Below, in pieces: positions 25,106 through 33,791 of a stretch of 64,000 bases of DNA. Every line of letters begins with the position of its first letter. Position 1 is the first letter of the stretch. The notes under the pieces are model-generated. The model did not search any database. It had not been told where the DNA came from and worked only from the letters and a program-made list of their open reading frames with translations. A program made the translations under genes and the position numbers. This DNA is from Archangium violaceum (GTDB lineage Bacteria > Myxococcota > Myxococcia > Myxococcales > Myxococcaceae). The stretch is from contig NZ_CP069396.1 in NCBI RefSeq assembly GCF_016887565.1, positions 8,414,001 to 8,478,000 on the forward strand. The letters are read 5' to 3'.

Positions 25106-27738
25106 CACGTATCTCCAAAGAGCCTGGCGAGCTTCGCCCTGGCCACATCGACCTTGGCCCTGGCGGGCGCGACATCGACTTCGATGCTCGTCTCACCGAC
25201 CTTGTCACCCGCGAGGAGCGCCGTGAGTTGAAGCGTGTGCTTGCCTGGCGCACCCGGCACATACCGGAGCTTCACGGTCTGGGGCGTCGTCGTGACCCCC
25301 GTGACGACGGTGGATTCCACCGCGGGTTGAGCCGCGGCAAGCGACACGGGGGACGACAGGATCCCATCGGCCGAGACACTGAGCTCGATGACCGACGCGA
25401 CTCCGACCTCGAACGCCCCCGCCGCGTGGGCGACGAGGCGTACCTGCGCCTTGGCCGTGCGGTGTTTCAGCCTGATGAGCGGTACCACGACCTCGAACAG
25501 GCTGATGCCACCGTGCCGGTAATTCGCGCTCGGGCGGAACCTGCGGGACGCATCCGAGCCATCGCGCAGCGCGTGGCCTGGACGCGGGAAGACGAACCAG
25601 CCGGGGCTGCCGTGCCGGAGGTCACGCGCCGGAATCTGGAAGACCCTGGCCGCGTCATGTCCCTCGACACGCGACGTGACGTACGCGGAGCGATAGCCCA
25701 CATCGTCCGCGTCCCGCAGATTCACCGGAGCTCCGCGTTGCTGCAGGATATGACCGTGGTCCGCCGTGATGAACACCATCGCCTCGGGGCCGATGTCCGC
25801 GAGCAACGCGCGGATCTCCCGAATCAGATGGCGCTGCCCCTCTTGCAGCGTGTGGGGATCCCAATCGACCTCGTGAGACAGGGCGTCGGGAAAGTCGAAG
25901 ACCGCCGCGTGGACGGACTGGTCGCGAGTCCGCACGCCAAAGCGCATTCCGGGGCGGCGGCGAGGAAGTTCCTCGAAGGTGATGGCGGACCCATGCACGG
26001 TGGAGAGCAGCTGTGCGAAGAGCTCCGACTCACTCCCCGACGACGGCGTCGACGCGGGAGGCAAGCCCGCGAAGAAGGAGCGCCGCGACACGTGCGTCTC
26101 GGAGGGCAGTAGCGCGAAGCCGAACGACTCCTCGACCTCGTAGTCCCGTTCGAGCGCGGGGCGCAGCAGCTCACGCCAGATGTCCACCCGCATGCTGTCG
26201 ACGACGAGGACGACCGCCTTGCGCATCCCCCCGCCGCTCGTTCGACGCCGAGGAGCGATGAACTTCTCGTAGAAGAGGTCCGTCGTGAGCACCTCGGATG
26301 GAACGATCTCCGCGTACCGCGCCTCGAGCAGCTTGCCGAACGCGAGGTCGAGCTCGTCACGCAGTCGCCCGGCGAGCGCCATCGTGTCACGACACGCACG
26401 CTGCTCCTTCGACCAACGCGCCTCGAAGCCCGTCACGCTCCGCCATTGGTGCCGCGCGGGACCTTCGATGAAGTAGATCAGGCTCTCGAGACGGCCGACG
26501 ATCCGATCGACCCGATGAAATCCCCGGTCGATGAAGATCTGGATCAACTGCCTCGCGGTCTGGTTCTTCAGCGGAGACAGCCGGAGTCCCTCGATCACCC
26601 CCTTGGTGGCATGGATGATCGTCTCGAGCTCCTTCTTGAGGTGCAGGAACTCCGGCACGAGCTGATCGAGCCGGAAGTCCTCGCCGCCGGATTCGTGCAC
26701 GGATTCTGGCGCCTGCACCTCGAACGGGACCAGTGAGCGCAGCTTCCGGGAGAGGCGCTCGCGCTGGGCAAACGTCCTGGCCTTCTCCGGCGAGCCGAGG
26801 TCCAAGGTGTCGCGGATGTGGCGCAGGAACTCATCGCCGCAGGCCTGCTCGAAACGCGGAACCTCGCTCTCGGAGAACCAGGAGGGGGCGTCGACGCTCG
26901 GAAGCACGTCGCAGTCCCGGTATGACCCGAGCGCGGGGGAGAGGAAGGGCAGCTGCTTCCCGGGCTCCTCGAAGTGCTGGCGCAGCAGGAGCAGTGAGAC
27001 CAGCGCCAGGCGGGCCGTCTCCGCGTGCTCACCGAAGAGGTCTCCGAGCGGACGCGGCAGCGAGCGGAGATGCCGCCGGACGATCTCCTGCTCGGCCGGG
27101 TTGAAGAGTTCCTCGACGGCCTGCCATCCGTCCTGCGAATGGAACGCGAGCTCCAGGGCAATCACCGGGCTCGTGATGTCGAACAGGTCCACACCGAGCA
27201 CGGCGCTCGCACCGACGACGACGAGATCGCTGTCGGTGAGGGCACGCCCCATGCGGCGGAACGTCTCGTACGCCTTGACGAGCGCGGCCGGCCGCTCCCG
27301 GGCGAGCTTCTCATACGGGTAGATGTTGACCTGAACGGGCCAGTCCTCGAAGCCCGTCATCGACATGAGGAACTCACGGATGTTCGGCCGGAAGAACGCA
27401 TCGGCCGCGACGCACGGTTTCCAGTCGGGAGCGGGAAGTGGCCTCAGGTCCGAGGGCTTCGCGTCCTTCGGCAACAGGTGCGGATCACGGATCGTATAGG
27501 ACTGATCCACGATGACGGCCTTGGCCGCGCGTGCGTCTCCCCCCAGGCCGTCCAGGGCCTCGCGGAGACGGAAGGCGTTGTCGACGCACACCACCCGGCG
27601 GCCCGTCGGCTCGAGCACCTTGCGCAATTCGCCGAGCTCGGACTCCTCGAGCATCTGGTACGGATCCTCGACCCACACCAGCTTGTGGTGTCGGGCGAGC
27701 GCTTCGGTACGATCCCTGGCCCACTGTGACGGACGCAT
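25105..27738 (-). CDS. pglZ: PglZ alkaline-phosphatase-superfamily BREX protein
   Basis: 877 aa from ATG 27738; the frame upstream is read-through across the tRNA-repeat region. The PglZ domain begins near residue 507 with VVLVVDSMRVDIW (metal ligand Asp514), continues to LLPSETHVSRRSFF (about 543-556) and ends with FITADHGHI (Asp660, His661, His663), the metal site of the alkaline phosphatase superfamily. The N-terminal 500 aa are helical. PglZ is the signature protein of all BREX systems. It is first in the operon, about 50 bp from a tRNA-terminator duplicate, so the BREX promoter must be very short or lie within it. Confidence 0.92.
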   Translation of the reverse strand: MRPSQWARDRTEALARHHKLVWVEDPYQMLEESELGELRKVLEPTGRRVVCVDNAFRLREALDGLGGDARAAKAVIVDQSYTIRDPHLLPKDAKPSDLRPLPAPDWKPCVAADAFFRPNIREFLMSMTGFEDWPVQVNIYPYEKLARERPAALVKAYETFRRMGRALTDSDLVVVGASAVLGVDLFDITSPVIALELAFHSQDGWQAVEELFNPAEQEIVRRHLRSLPRPLGDLFGEHAETARLALVSLLLLRQHFEEPGKQLPFLSPALGSYRDCDVLPSVDAPSWFSESEVPRFEQACGDEFLRHIRDTLDLGSPEKARTFAQRERLSRKLRSLVPFEVQAPESVHESGGEDFRLDQLVPEFLHLKKELETIIHATKGVIEGLRLSPLKNQTARQLIQIFIDRGFHRVDRIVGRLESLIYFIEGPARHQWRSVTGFEARWSKEQRACRDTMALAGRLRDELDLAFGKLLEARYAEIVPSEVLTTDLFYEKFIAPRRRTSGGGMRKAVVLVVDSMRVDIWRELLRPALERDYEVEESFGFALLPSETHVSRRSFFAGLPPASTPSSGSESELFAQLLSTVHGSAITFEELPRRRPGMRFGVRTRDQSVHAAVFDFPDALSHEVDWDPHTLQEGQRHLIREIRALLADIGPEAMVFITADHGHILQQRGAPVNLRDADDVGYRSAYVTSRVEGHDAARVFQIPARDLRHGSPGWFVFPRPGHALRDGSDASRRFRPSANYRHGGISLFEVVVPLIRLKHRTAKAQVRLVAHAAGAFEVGVASVIELSVSADGILSSPVSLAAAQPAVESTVVTGVTTTPQTVKLRYVPGAPGKHTLQLTALLAGDKVGETSIEVDVAPARAKVDVARAKLARLFGDT

Positions 27739-27788
27739 CTTCCACTTCTCTCTGTCACGCGGGGCAGCGTCGCGCCAAGGCGCAAACG

Positions 27789-27822
27789 AAAAAAGCCCCC
27801 GAGTCACTTGGGGTCGGAGGCT
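27789..27822 (-). terminator. Duplicate of the tRNA-Leu terminator
   Basis: On the minus strand a 9-bp stem (AGCCTCCGA with TCGGGGGCT) is followed by six T. It copies the terminator at 59938-59970 with a few changes in the loop and upper stem. It would stop read-through from the right into the BREX operon. Confidence 0.7.
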
Positions 27823-27850
27823 CCTTCGGAGTCCAGGGCGGGATTCGACC
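27790..27850. repeat. Direct repeat: tRNA-Leu 3' end plus terminator (candidate attL)
   Basis: About 60 bp matches 59938-59999 in the same orientation: a 22-base identical block beginning AAAAAGCCCCCGAG, then TCGGAGGCTC, TTCGGAGT and CCAGGGCGGGATTCGA. It ends inside the T-arm of the tRNA and has no 5' acceptor partner, so it is not a tRNA gene. A copied tRNA 3' end at a distance is the usual mark of a tRNA-targeting integrative element. Confidence 0.75.
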
Positions 27851-27852
27851 CC

Positions 27853-27894
27853 GGTAAGGGGGGATGGAAACCTCGAGCAGGACGCGCCCTTACC
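27853..27894. repeat. Inverted repeat beside the att-like copy
   Basis: Perfect 8-bp arms GGTAAGGG (27853-27860) and CCCTTACC (27887-27894) with a 26-bp centre, abutting the tRNA fragment. It could be a recombinase or excisionase arm site; no further support. Confidence 0.35.
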
Positions 27895-28121
27895 CACCAT
27901 CCCCTTGATTTTACTCGGGTTCGTCATTCCGTCCCATCCCACTCCGACCCACCTGGTTCCGCCTGATTCCGCGCCGGAGGGACACATACGGGGCACATGA
28001 GCGTGCCCTACGGCACGGAGTCACGACGAGGTCCAGAGACAAGGAGACAGGCAGGCGCTCATAGGGGCCGGCGCCTCGAGCGGCGCGCAGCATCACCCGC
28101 CCGAGCTACCGCCGCTCCGTG

Positions 28122-29393
28122 CTACGCCACGGGCTTCCTTCTGAGACGCGACAAGTGCTCCTCGCCGTTCTCCGCGAACCGCCGCGCCAGTTCGGCCTGG
28201 CCCTCCGCGCCGTGCTCCAGCAGGTACTCCAGCTCCGAGGGCAGCAACGCCTTGACGGTGACGAGCTTCACCTCCCCATACGGTGTGGAGAAGTGCCTCG
28301 GCAGCGTGCGCGACTCCACGCCCAGTAGCACAGCCACCCTGCCATCCTCGGTGACGAGGGACCTGGGCAGGCCCTTGCCGGACACCTCCATGGAGAAGAG
28401 GCCCGCCTTCACCCCCTCGCGCACCTTCTCGTGCTCGGCGACTTCATCCGCCACGCGGTTCAGCAGCAGCAGGGGCCAGCCCTTCGAAATGTCCTTCACG
28501 GACGCGTCCACCTCCAGGGCGAGCTCCAGGCCAAAGCCCACGGAGGGCTCCAGACTCTCGATGAACGGGTCCGAGAGCCCGTGCGTCACGAGCAGGGTGC
28601 GCCCTGCCTCGCGACGGATGACGCGCCAGAGCTGCCGGTGACCCGGCCACGAATCGCTCATGGCGATGGGCATGAAGACCTCCTCGTCCAGCGTGCCCAG
28701 GGTGCGCCAGGCCGCCTCACGAGCGGTGGCCGCCGTCTCCAGCAGCTCGCGGCTTTTCCGGTCCCTCGCTCGCTCCTCCGCGCTGATGGTGCTGGGGCCG
28801 GTGACCTCTTTGAACTTCGGCCCCGTCGCGCCCAGTTCTTCAAGGGCCACCTTGATGGCCTCGGAGACGACCATGGCTACCCAGCCCCAAGTGCGGAACA
28901 CCTGGGCATCGCCCACCTTCGAGGGATCGATGCGCATGCCGATCACGGAGCGGTACTCTCCGAGTTGGTCCGGCAAGCCATGCTCCGGTGTCACGTAGCG
29001 CACCTCGTCGGAAGCCTCGTCGTCGATGCACTTCACGACACGCGTGATGTTGAGAAGGAAGTATGGCTCGCTCTGTCCCTCCACCTCGACCGGAATGAGC
29101 TGCACATCGCCGGAAGCCAGCTCGGCGAACACGGCCGCCACCCGGGCATGAACTACCGGGATTGACGTACCCGCCAGGGAAAAGTCGAGCGCCTTGCCAG
29201 GGGAATAAAGGGGAATCCGGATTCGTCCCTCGACCATGACGGGCTCGCCCCGTCTAAACAGCCAGGTTCCGAGCGCCTGCCCCTGCTGATCCACGGGCTC
29301 ACTTAGCTCCCACCGGCCCGGGATATGAATGTCATCCAAAAGCCTGAAATATTGTCCTGCCATCATATAGAGATTCCCTAGCGGGGTTTTCAT
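28122..29393 (-). CDS. Two-domain immunity protein (Imm11-like + SuFu-like)
   Basis: 423 aa. The N-terminal half (about 10-190) resembles the Imm11/MXAN_0049-type immunity domain common in myxobacteria. The C-terminal half (about 225-415), with MPIAMSDSWPGHRQLWRVIR and LLGVESRTLPRHF, resembles a SuFu-type immunity domain. Both families neutralise polymorphic toxins. The ATG overlaps the toxin stop in ATGA, so toxin and protector are translated together. Residues near the C terminus recur in a gene remnant at 38746-38940. Domain names rest on pattern recognition; the pairing with the toxin is strongly supported by the overlap. Confidence 0.7.
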   Translation of the reverse strand: MKTPLGNLYMMAGQYFRLLDDIHIPGRWELSEPVDQQGQALGTWLFRRGEPVMVEGRIRIPLYSPGKALDFSLAGTSIPVVHARVAAVFAELASGDVQLIPVEVEGQSEPYFLLNITRVVKCIDDEASDEVRYVTPEHGLPDQLGEYRSVIGMRIDPSKVGDAQVFRTWGWVAMVVSEAIKVALEELGATGPKFKEVTGPSTISAEERARDRKSRELLETAATAREAAWRTLGTLDEEVFMPIAMSDSWPGHRQLWRVIRREAGRTLLVTHGLSDPFIESLEPSVGFGLELALEVDASVKDISKGWPLLLLNRVADEVAEHEKVREGVKAGLFSMEVSGKGLPRSLVTEDGRVAVLLGVESRTLPRHFSTPYGEVKLVTVKALLPSELEYLLEHGAEGQAELARRFAENGEEHLSRLRRKPVA

Positions 29394-30808
29394 TCGGTCA
29401 GTAGCCTATTGAGCCGGCTTCCCTTCCTGGTTATCTCCGCAGCCAGCTCCCCAAGCACTTTCCGCAATGCACGCGCGCACTCCTGCTGAGTGACACTGTC
29501 TTTCGTCGCCATGTCCAAGTCGTCAAAGACGGCTTGATGGTACTCCTCAGGATGAGGTCCATAGTGCCCGGGGAGTTGGACCTTGTTGGCCGGGTCCTCC
29601 ATCGACATGCCCGCCTTGTCGAAGATTGGCTTGAACCTCTTCGTCCAGGGCCCGCCGCGCAACGTGGACTTCTCGTTCTCGACGGTGGCGATGTGGTGCA
29701 CCTCCGGCTTCTTCTTCGGCGGGCCCACGCGAGCCGGAGAGCCCCTCGCGGCCATGCTCACGACGTTGGCGGGCAGGACGACACTGAAGGTGCCCTCGGC
29801 CACGGCGACCTTCACCTTGTCCGCCTCCTGCGCGGCCGTGAGCACGTCTCGGATGCCGGCATGGGACTCGAGCGCACCGGCGGCTTTCGCGAAGCCCGGC
29901 AGCTTCGGGGCCTTGGACACCAGCGCCGCCGTCTCCCCCACCGCCGCCGTTCCCAACAGGAGGAGAATCCGCACGCTGTTGGGCCCGATGACCTTGCCGA
30001 AGCGGTCTCCCGCCTCGCGCAGCTCCGCGAACGTGCTGGCCTCCGCCGCCTCCTCCCAGAGCTTGAACCAGGCCCGCACCAGGTCGAAGAGCTCCCAGCC
30101 CAGGTAGCCCCACATGAGCAGGGCCAGTGCGCCGGCCACGCATTTAGAAACGGGCTCGGGTGCCGCAACCAGGGCGAGGTATCCAATGATGGTGAGGCTC
30201 AGCGTCGTCCACAGCTGCGTCGTGGAGAACATGCCGCGCAGCTCCGCGTCCCGGGACTCCAGCGCCACATTCACGGAGAGCGCCAGGGCCAGGTCGCGCT
30301 TGTCCTCACCATCCAGGCCCGGCCCGTCCTTGAACAACCCGAGGCAGTCGCCCGGCGTGCCTTGCCGCTCGCAGAAGCTCCCGTAGGAGCGCGCCAAGGG
30401 CGTGCGCCACTCCTCGCTCGTGAGCGAGGCGGAGGCCAGCGCCAGCTTCCGGTGGAGGTAGAGCGGAAAATGGGAGTCGGCCACCCGCAGCGGCATGTTC
30501 AGCACCAGGGTGGCCAGGGCGTCGTTGAGCTCGAAATCGCTCACCTGCACCGCCCCGAATCGGGTGGGCAGGAAGAGGTGAACCCGCTCGTCCGCGGCCT
30601 CGCCCTCCTCCGCCTCGGCCGTGGAAGGCCGGGCGTCTTCGTGGAAACGGGGTGTCAGGGGCCGGTAATGGAAACCCACCAGCATCCCGCCCCGAGAAAC
30701 GCCCGTGGCGCATGCGGCGTTGAGGAAGAGGACGATGAGGACCCAAGCACCCAACCAGGGGCGCTGCCGCGTGCCTGCCAGGCGCGAACCAACGGGACGG
30801 GTGGACAC
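29390..30808 (-). CDS. SitA-like lipoprotein toxin with AHH nuclease domain
   Basis: 472 aa from GTG 30808, with GGAGGTGCGGC directly ahead. A signal-like helix ends NAAC (Cys33; Asn at -3 is unusual for a lipobox). A conserved scaffold with several hydrophobic segments (about 190-310) is followed by a C-terminal domain with the AHH-type HNH nuclease pattern: His-His at 371-372 (EVHHIAT), then GHYGPHPEEYH at 414-424. Lipoprotein toxins with exchangeable C-terminal domains are the SitA class that myxobacteria pass by outer-membrane exchange. The immunity gene follows in ATGA. A paralogue with another toxin domain is at 39289-40665. Confidence 0.75.
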   Translation of the reverse strand: MSTRPVGSRLAGTRQRPWLGAWVLIVLFLNAACATGVSRGGMLVGFHYRPLTPRFHEDARPSTAEAEEGEAADERVHLFLPTRFGAVQVSDFELNDALATLVLNMPLRVADSHFPLYLHRKLALASASLTSEEWRTPLARSYGSFCERQGTPGDCLGLFKDGPGLDGEDKRDLALALSVNVALESRDAELRGMFSTTQLWTTLSLTIIGYLALVAAPEPVSKCVAGALALLMWGYLGWELFDLVRAWFKLWEEAAEASTFAELREAGDRFGKVIGPNSVRILLLLGTAAVGETAALVSKAPKLPGFAKAAGALESHAGIRDVLTAAQEADKVKVAVAEGTFSVVLPANVVSMAARGSPARVGPPKKKPEVHHIATVENEKSTLRGGPWTKRFKPIFDKAGMSMEDPANKVQLPGHYGPHPEEYHQAVFDDLDMATKDSVTQQECARALRKVLGELAAEITRKGSRLNRLLTE

Positions 30809-30995
30809 GCCGCACCTCCGATAGGCGGGGACTGAACCCAGGATGACAGCGGGGTCCGACAGGCACGTCAATCCATCAGGAGGGCGGAGGGATGGGCACC
30901 GACGGCTCCACCCTCACTCGCGGCCTCGTGCCGGGAGTCACCACTGCCGGGAGTTGCTCGTCGCGGACCCCTGCCCTTTGCGGTAGACGGACACC

Positions 30996-31373
30996 ATGGA
31001 CGAGAAGCTGCGACACGCCCTGGGGAGCGCGGCCCGGGCTGCTCGCCTGCGGCTGGGCCTCACGCAGGCGGAGGTGGCCAGGAAGGTGCGCCTGAAGTCC
31101 GGCGTCTACGGCCGGGTCGAGCGGGGCGCGATGGTGCCCAGCGTGCCCACGCTGCGGCGCATTTGCGAGACCCTGGGCATCTCCTCGGATGCGCTCCTGT
31201 CCCTGGGTGCGCAGGCCCACGAGACAACGGCACCGGCCCCTCCGCCCGCGGCCGGCGAGCACCCGGAGCTCAGCCGCATCATCCACATCTTGCACGGCTG
31301 GCCCCCGGAGAGGTTGGCGCTCCTGCGCAAGCTGCTGGAGACGGCCGACTCCCAACTCTCGGACGTGAGCTAA
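30996..31373 (+). CDS. XRE-family transcriptional regulator
   Basis: 125 aa. Helix-turn-helix of the Cro/C1 type (about 8-65) with the sequence RLRLGLTQAEVARKV and a recognition helix around SGVYGRVERG. A Pro-rich hinge leads to a C-terminal helical segment around LLRKLLETADS. It is divergent from the toxin gene, with 187 bp between starts, so it probably controls the toxin-immunity pair. Its stop overlaps that of the converging kinase gene by 4 nt. A near-identical paralogue is at 40903-41280. A block TGCCCTTTGCGGTAGA upstream of both copies is conserved and may contain the promoter. Confidence 0.85.
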   Translation: MDEKLRHALGSAARAARLRLGLTQAEVARKVRLKSGVYGRVERGAMVPSVPTLRRICETLGISSDALLSLGAQAHETTAPAPPPAAGEHPELSRIIHILHGWPPERLALLRKLLETADSQLSDVS

Positions 31374-32548
31374 CGGGGCCCAGGCAGCACGGCCTCCGTG
31401 ACTTCCTCCTCGGCCGTGGCTTCCTCCTCGGGGGTGGGCAGCACGCCTCTCTCAAGGGGGAAGGCGCGCGTCTCCTGAGGGGCGGGCTTCTCGCGCACGA
31501 GGGCTCTCAGCTCCGCCGCCGCCCTGGAGCGTCCGAACCGCTTGCCCTGGCCGCGCAGCCACGCGCACAGCTCGTCGCGCATCTCACCGCCGGTCTGGTA
31601 GCGATCGTCCGGGTGGGCGCGCAGCGCCCTGTGGAGGATACGCTTGAGCGGCTCGGGCACCTTTTGGGCTACCCGCTCCACGTCCTCCGGGCCGAAACGC
31701 AGGATGCGATCGGCCAGCGCCCCCGCGCTCGTCCAGGAGGGGCGCTCGGCGCGCATGCGGGCGTTGTACCGGACCACGTCCGGGGACTCACCCGCGGGCA
31801 GGTTCACGTCTGGCGGATCCAGCGGGTACTGACCCGACAGCATCTCCAGCAGCACCATGCCCAGCGAGTAGAGGTCCGCCCGCCCATCGGGCTTCTGGCG
31901 GCGCATCACCTCTGGGGCGGCGTAGGCCAGTTCCGCACGAAGTACCCTGGAGGGCGTGTCCAACCGGCCCGCCATCCGCGAGTACGCCACGCCGAAGTCG
32001 GTGAGCTTCACCCGGCCGCTGGACTCCAGCCGGATGCTCATGGGGCTCACGGCCCGGTGGACCACGTGCAGCGGGTGGCCGTCCCCGTCCTGGCTGTTCC
32101 ATGCACAGTGGAGCGCGTCGGCCACCTCCGCAGCGATGTAGACGGCATGGGCCGGTGCGAGCGTCCTGCCCAGCAGCAGCGCCGTCTCCATGGCTGTCGC
32201 CAGGAAGAGTCCCGGGGTGTGCTCCATCACCACGTAGAGCTCGCCCTGGTGCTCAACCAGCTCGTACACCTGGGCGATTCCGGGGTGGCGCAGACGCGTG
32301 GCGAGCCACACCTCCTCCACGGCCCGCTGGCGGCGCTCTTCCTCGGGCAGCATCTCCACGCGCTTGAGGATGACGAGGCACGGAATGCTTTGGCCCCGCG
32401 GAGAGGTGCGCCAGGCGATGGCCAGGGGATCATTCCCGTCCCGCAGGGGGGCAACGAGCGTGTAGCGATACTCGGGTCCCTCGAAGAGAAGACCGTCAGG
32501 ACCCATGGGTCGGATGGGGAAGCTGTCGTTGCGCGCTGGGCCTTTCAC
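31370..32548 (-). CDS. Ser/Thr kinase-like protein, probable pseudokinase
   Basis: 392 aa from GTG 32548 with AGGAGG seven bases ahead. It has a protein-kinase fold: LVILKRV (Lys62), a catalytic-loop equivalent HRAVSPMS (164-171), DFG (184-186) and AAPEV. The HRD aspartate, the catalytic base, is Ala, and no glycine-rich loop is seen at the start, so phosphotransfer is doubtful. The C-terminal ~60 aa are low complexity. Its copy at 41672 shares the same substitution, so this is a feature of the family. It probably acts as a signalling scaffold between the receptor-kinase and XRE genes of the cassette. Confidence 0.75.
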   Translation of the reverse strand: MKGPARNDSFPIRPMGPDGLLFEGPEYRYTLVAPLRDGNDPLAIAWRTSPRGQSIPCLVILKRVEMLPEEERRQRAVEEVWLATRLRHPGIAQVYELVEHQGELYVVMEHTPGLFLATAMETALLLGRTLAPAHAVYIAAEVADALHCAWNSQDGDGHPLHVVHRAVSPMSIRLESSGRVKLTDFGVAYSRMAGRLDTPSRVLRAELAYAAPEVMRRQKPDGRADLYSLGMVLLEMLSGQYPLDPPDVNLPAGESPDVVRYNARMRAERPSWTSAGALADRILRFGPEDVERVAQKVPEPLKRILHRALRAHPDDRYQTGGEMRDELCAWLRGQGKRFGRSRAAAELRALVREKPAPQETRAFPLERGVLPTPEEEATAEEEVTEAVLPGPR

Positions 32549-32558
32549 GAGGGCACCT

Positions 32559-32573
32559 CCTGAACCATTCAGG
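32559..32573. promoter_or_regulatory. Palindrome overlapping the kinase Shine-Dalgarno
   Basis: CCTGAA-N3-TTCAGG overlaps the AGGAGG ribosome site of the gene starting at 32548. The second cassette has the same palindrome at the same place (42864-42878). It is a candidate operator or RNA hairpin hiding the ribosome site. Confidence 0.5.
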
Positions 32574-32743
32574 TTCTCGGCGTCAGGACCGGGTTGCTTT
32601 CGGGCAACACGGGAGACCCTCGAAAGAAAGCATCAGCCAACCAGACAGGTCAACCCCCAGACTTGACCTTTTGGAGCGGGAGAGCCGCAGCAACCCAACG
32701 CCGTCCATCCACCTGGAGGATGCGAACGTCGTAAACGAGCCGC

Positions 32744-33670
32744 CTATGGGAACGTCACGCCTTCGAGGCTCACGCTCCCGATGTCGGCTCCTCCCGCCCA
32801 CAGCTTGAGAGTGTAGGTGCCCCGGGCCTCGCTCTCCGCAGCGTCCAGTTCCACCACCATGAGCTGCGACTCCCCCGGAGCAATGGGCTTCAGGGGCCAG
32901 ACCGTCAGCCCCGTCAGATCCTCGCGCTTGGAGCCAACCAGGGCCACCCCCATGGGCGTCCATGCCACCGGTCCGCGGTTGCGCAGCATCACCTCGACAG
33001 CCACCCTGCCCCGCCCCTCGGGTCCAACGGCTCGGTAGGTAATGACATCCTGCGCGTACAGGGCGTCTCCCGAACGTGAGGTGACATCCTTGAGCCACCG
33101 GGAAACAACACCCCTCTTGCCGAGCCATCCGTTGACGATGAATCCCGTGAGCCCCAATTGCCCACTGCACTCCTCCTGAAGACGCGCCTTGTCCTCCCTG
33201 CACTGCTGGGCCTCGGCTCGCGCCTGCTGCTCGCCCAACCGAAGGGAGGCCATCGTGCGCTCATGACGTGACACCTCCACCTGCCGCTCCGCCTGAGAAG
33301 GATGGACTACCAGCACGAAGGAAGCAGTCGTCGGCGCTACGTCGTCCTGGAAATAGACCGTCACCGGCACGCGCTCTCCGTCATGTAGCATCTCCGACGC
33401 CACGAGCGTCAGGGTGTCGTCCATCATCTTCACCCGGCGGAACCTCTCCCTCCCCTCCACTTCCACGCGCGCCAGCTTCCCGTCGAAGAACAGGTTGATG
33501 GACAGCTCCGGCCGAATGCACACCTCCGGCGGCTTGTTGGAGGCGTCCGCCGTCAGCTCGATGTAGCGCGTGCCCGTCTCACAGGTGGGAAGCGGAGCCT
33601 GCTCGGCGGCATCCGAAGGGACGGTGAGCAGGGTCAGCCCGAGCAGGGCGGTGGAGGACAAGACGAACAC
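32744..33670 (-). CDS. DUF2381-family exported protein
   Basis: 308 aa from a GTG start after GGAG. Signal peptide to about residue 22 (PSDAAEQ). The mature protein matches the DUF2381/TIGR02268 paralogous family, which is expanded in myxobacteria: ETGTRYIELTAD, VCIRPELSINLFFDG, a helical coiled stretch rich in Gln and Arg (about 135-175), then a C-terminal beta domain ending LEGVTFP. Family function is unknown. It is usually found next to Ser/Thr kinases, and here a kinase remnant lies upstream and a pseudokinase downstream. It has a paralogue of identical length at 42993-43919. Confidence 0.8.
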   Translation of the reverse strand: MFVLSSTALLGLTLLTVPSDAAEQAPLPTCETGTRYIELTADASNKPPEVCIRPELSINLFFDGKLARVEVEGRERFRRVKMMDDTLTLVASEMLHDGERVPVTVYFQDDVAPTTASFVLVVHPSQAERQVEVSRHERTMASLRLGEQQARAEAQQCREDKARLQEECSGQLGLTGFIVNGWLGKRGVVSRWLKDVTSRSGDALYAQDVITYRAVGPEGRGRVAVEVMLRNRGPVAWTPMGVALVGSKREDLTGLTVWPLKPIAPGESQLMVVELDAAESEARGTYTLKLWAGGADIGSVSLEGVTFP

Positions 33671-33791
33671 GGAGCGGGAATCTCCAAAGTGAAGAAGAAG
33701 AAACTGGAGAAGTAGGCCCCTAACACACCTTCCTGCCCGGTAGTCCGCGTTCCGGTCCGGGCCTCCAGCCCACCAAGCTTCAGGATGGGCG

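Larger units (their letters stand above)
27739..28121. other. Intergenic region holding left island boundary
   Basis: 383 bp without a supported gene. Going rightwards it holds the ~50-bp pglZ leader, the tRNA-Leu 3'-end/terminator duplicate (27789-27850), a GGTAAGGG...CCCTTACC inverted repeat and about 220 bp of sequence with no recognised feature up to the end of the immunity gene. Confidence 0.7.

Noticed and set aside
27829-27850. Possible second tRNA gene
   Set aside because: Only the T-arm and 3' acceptor strand are present; no 5' acceptor strand, D-arm or anticodon stem can be found next to it.
27512-28000. Plus-strand frame ending EGHIRGT beside the left repeat, possible integrase tail
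   Set aside because: The end is vaguely like an integrase C terminus, but no catalytic motif is present and most of the frame is antisense to pglZ.
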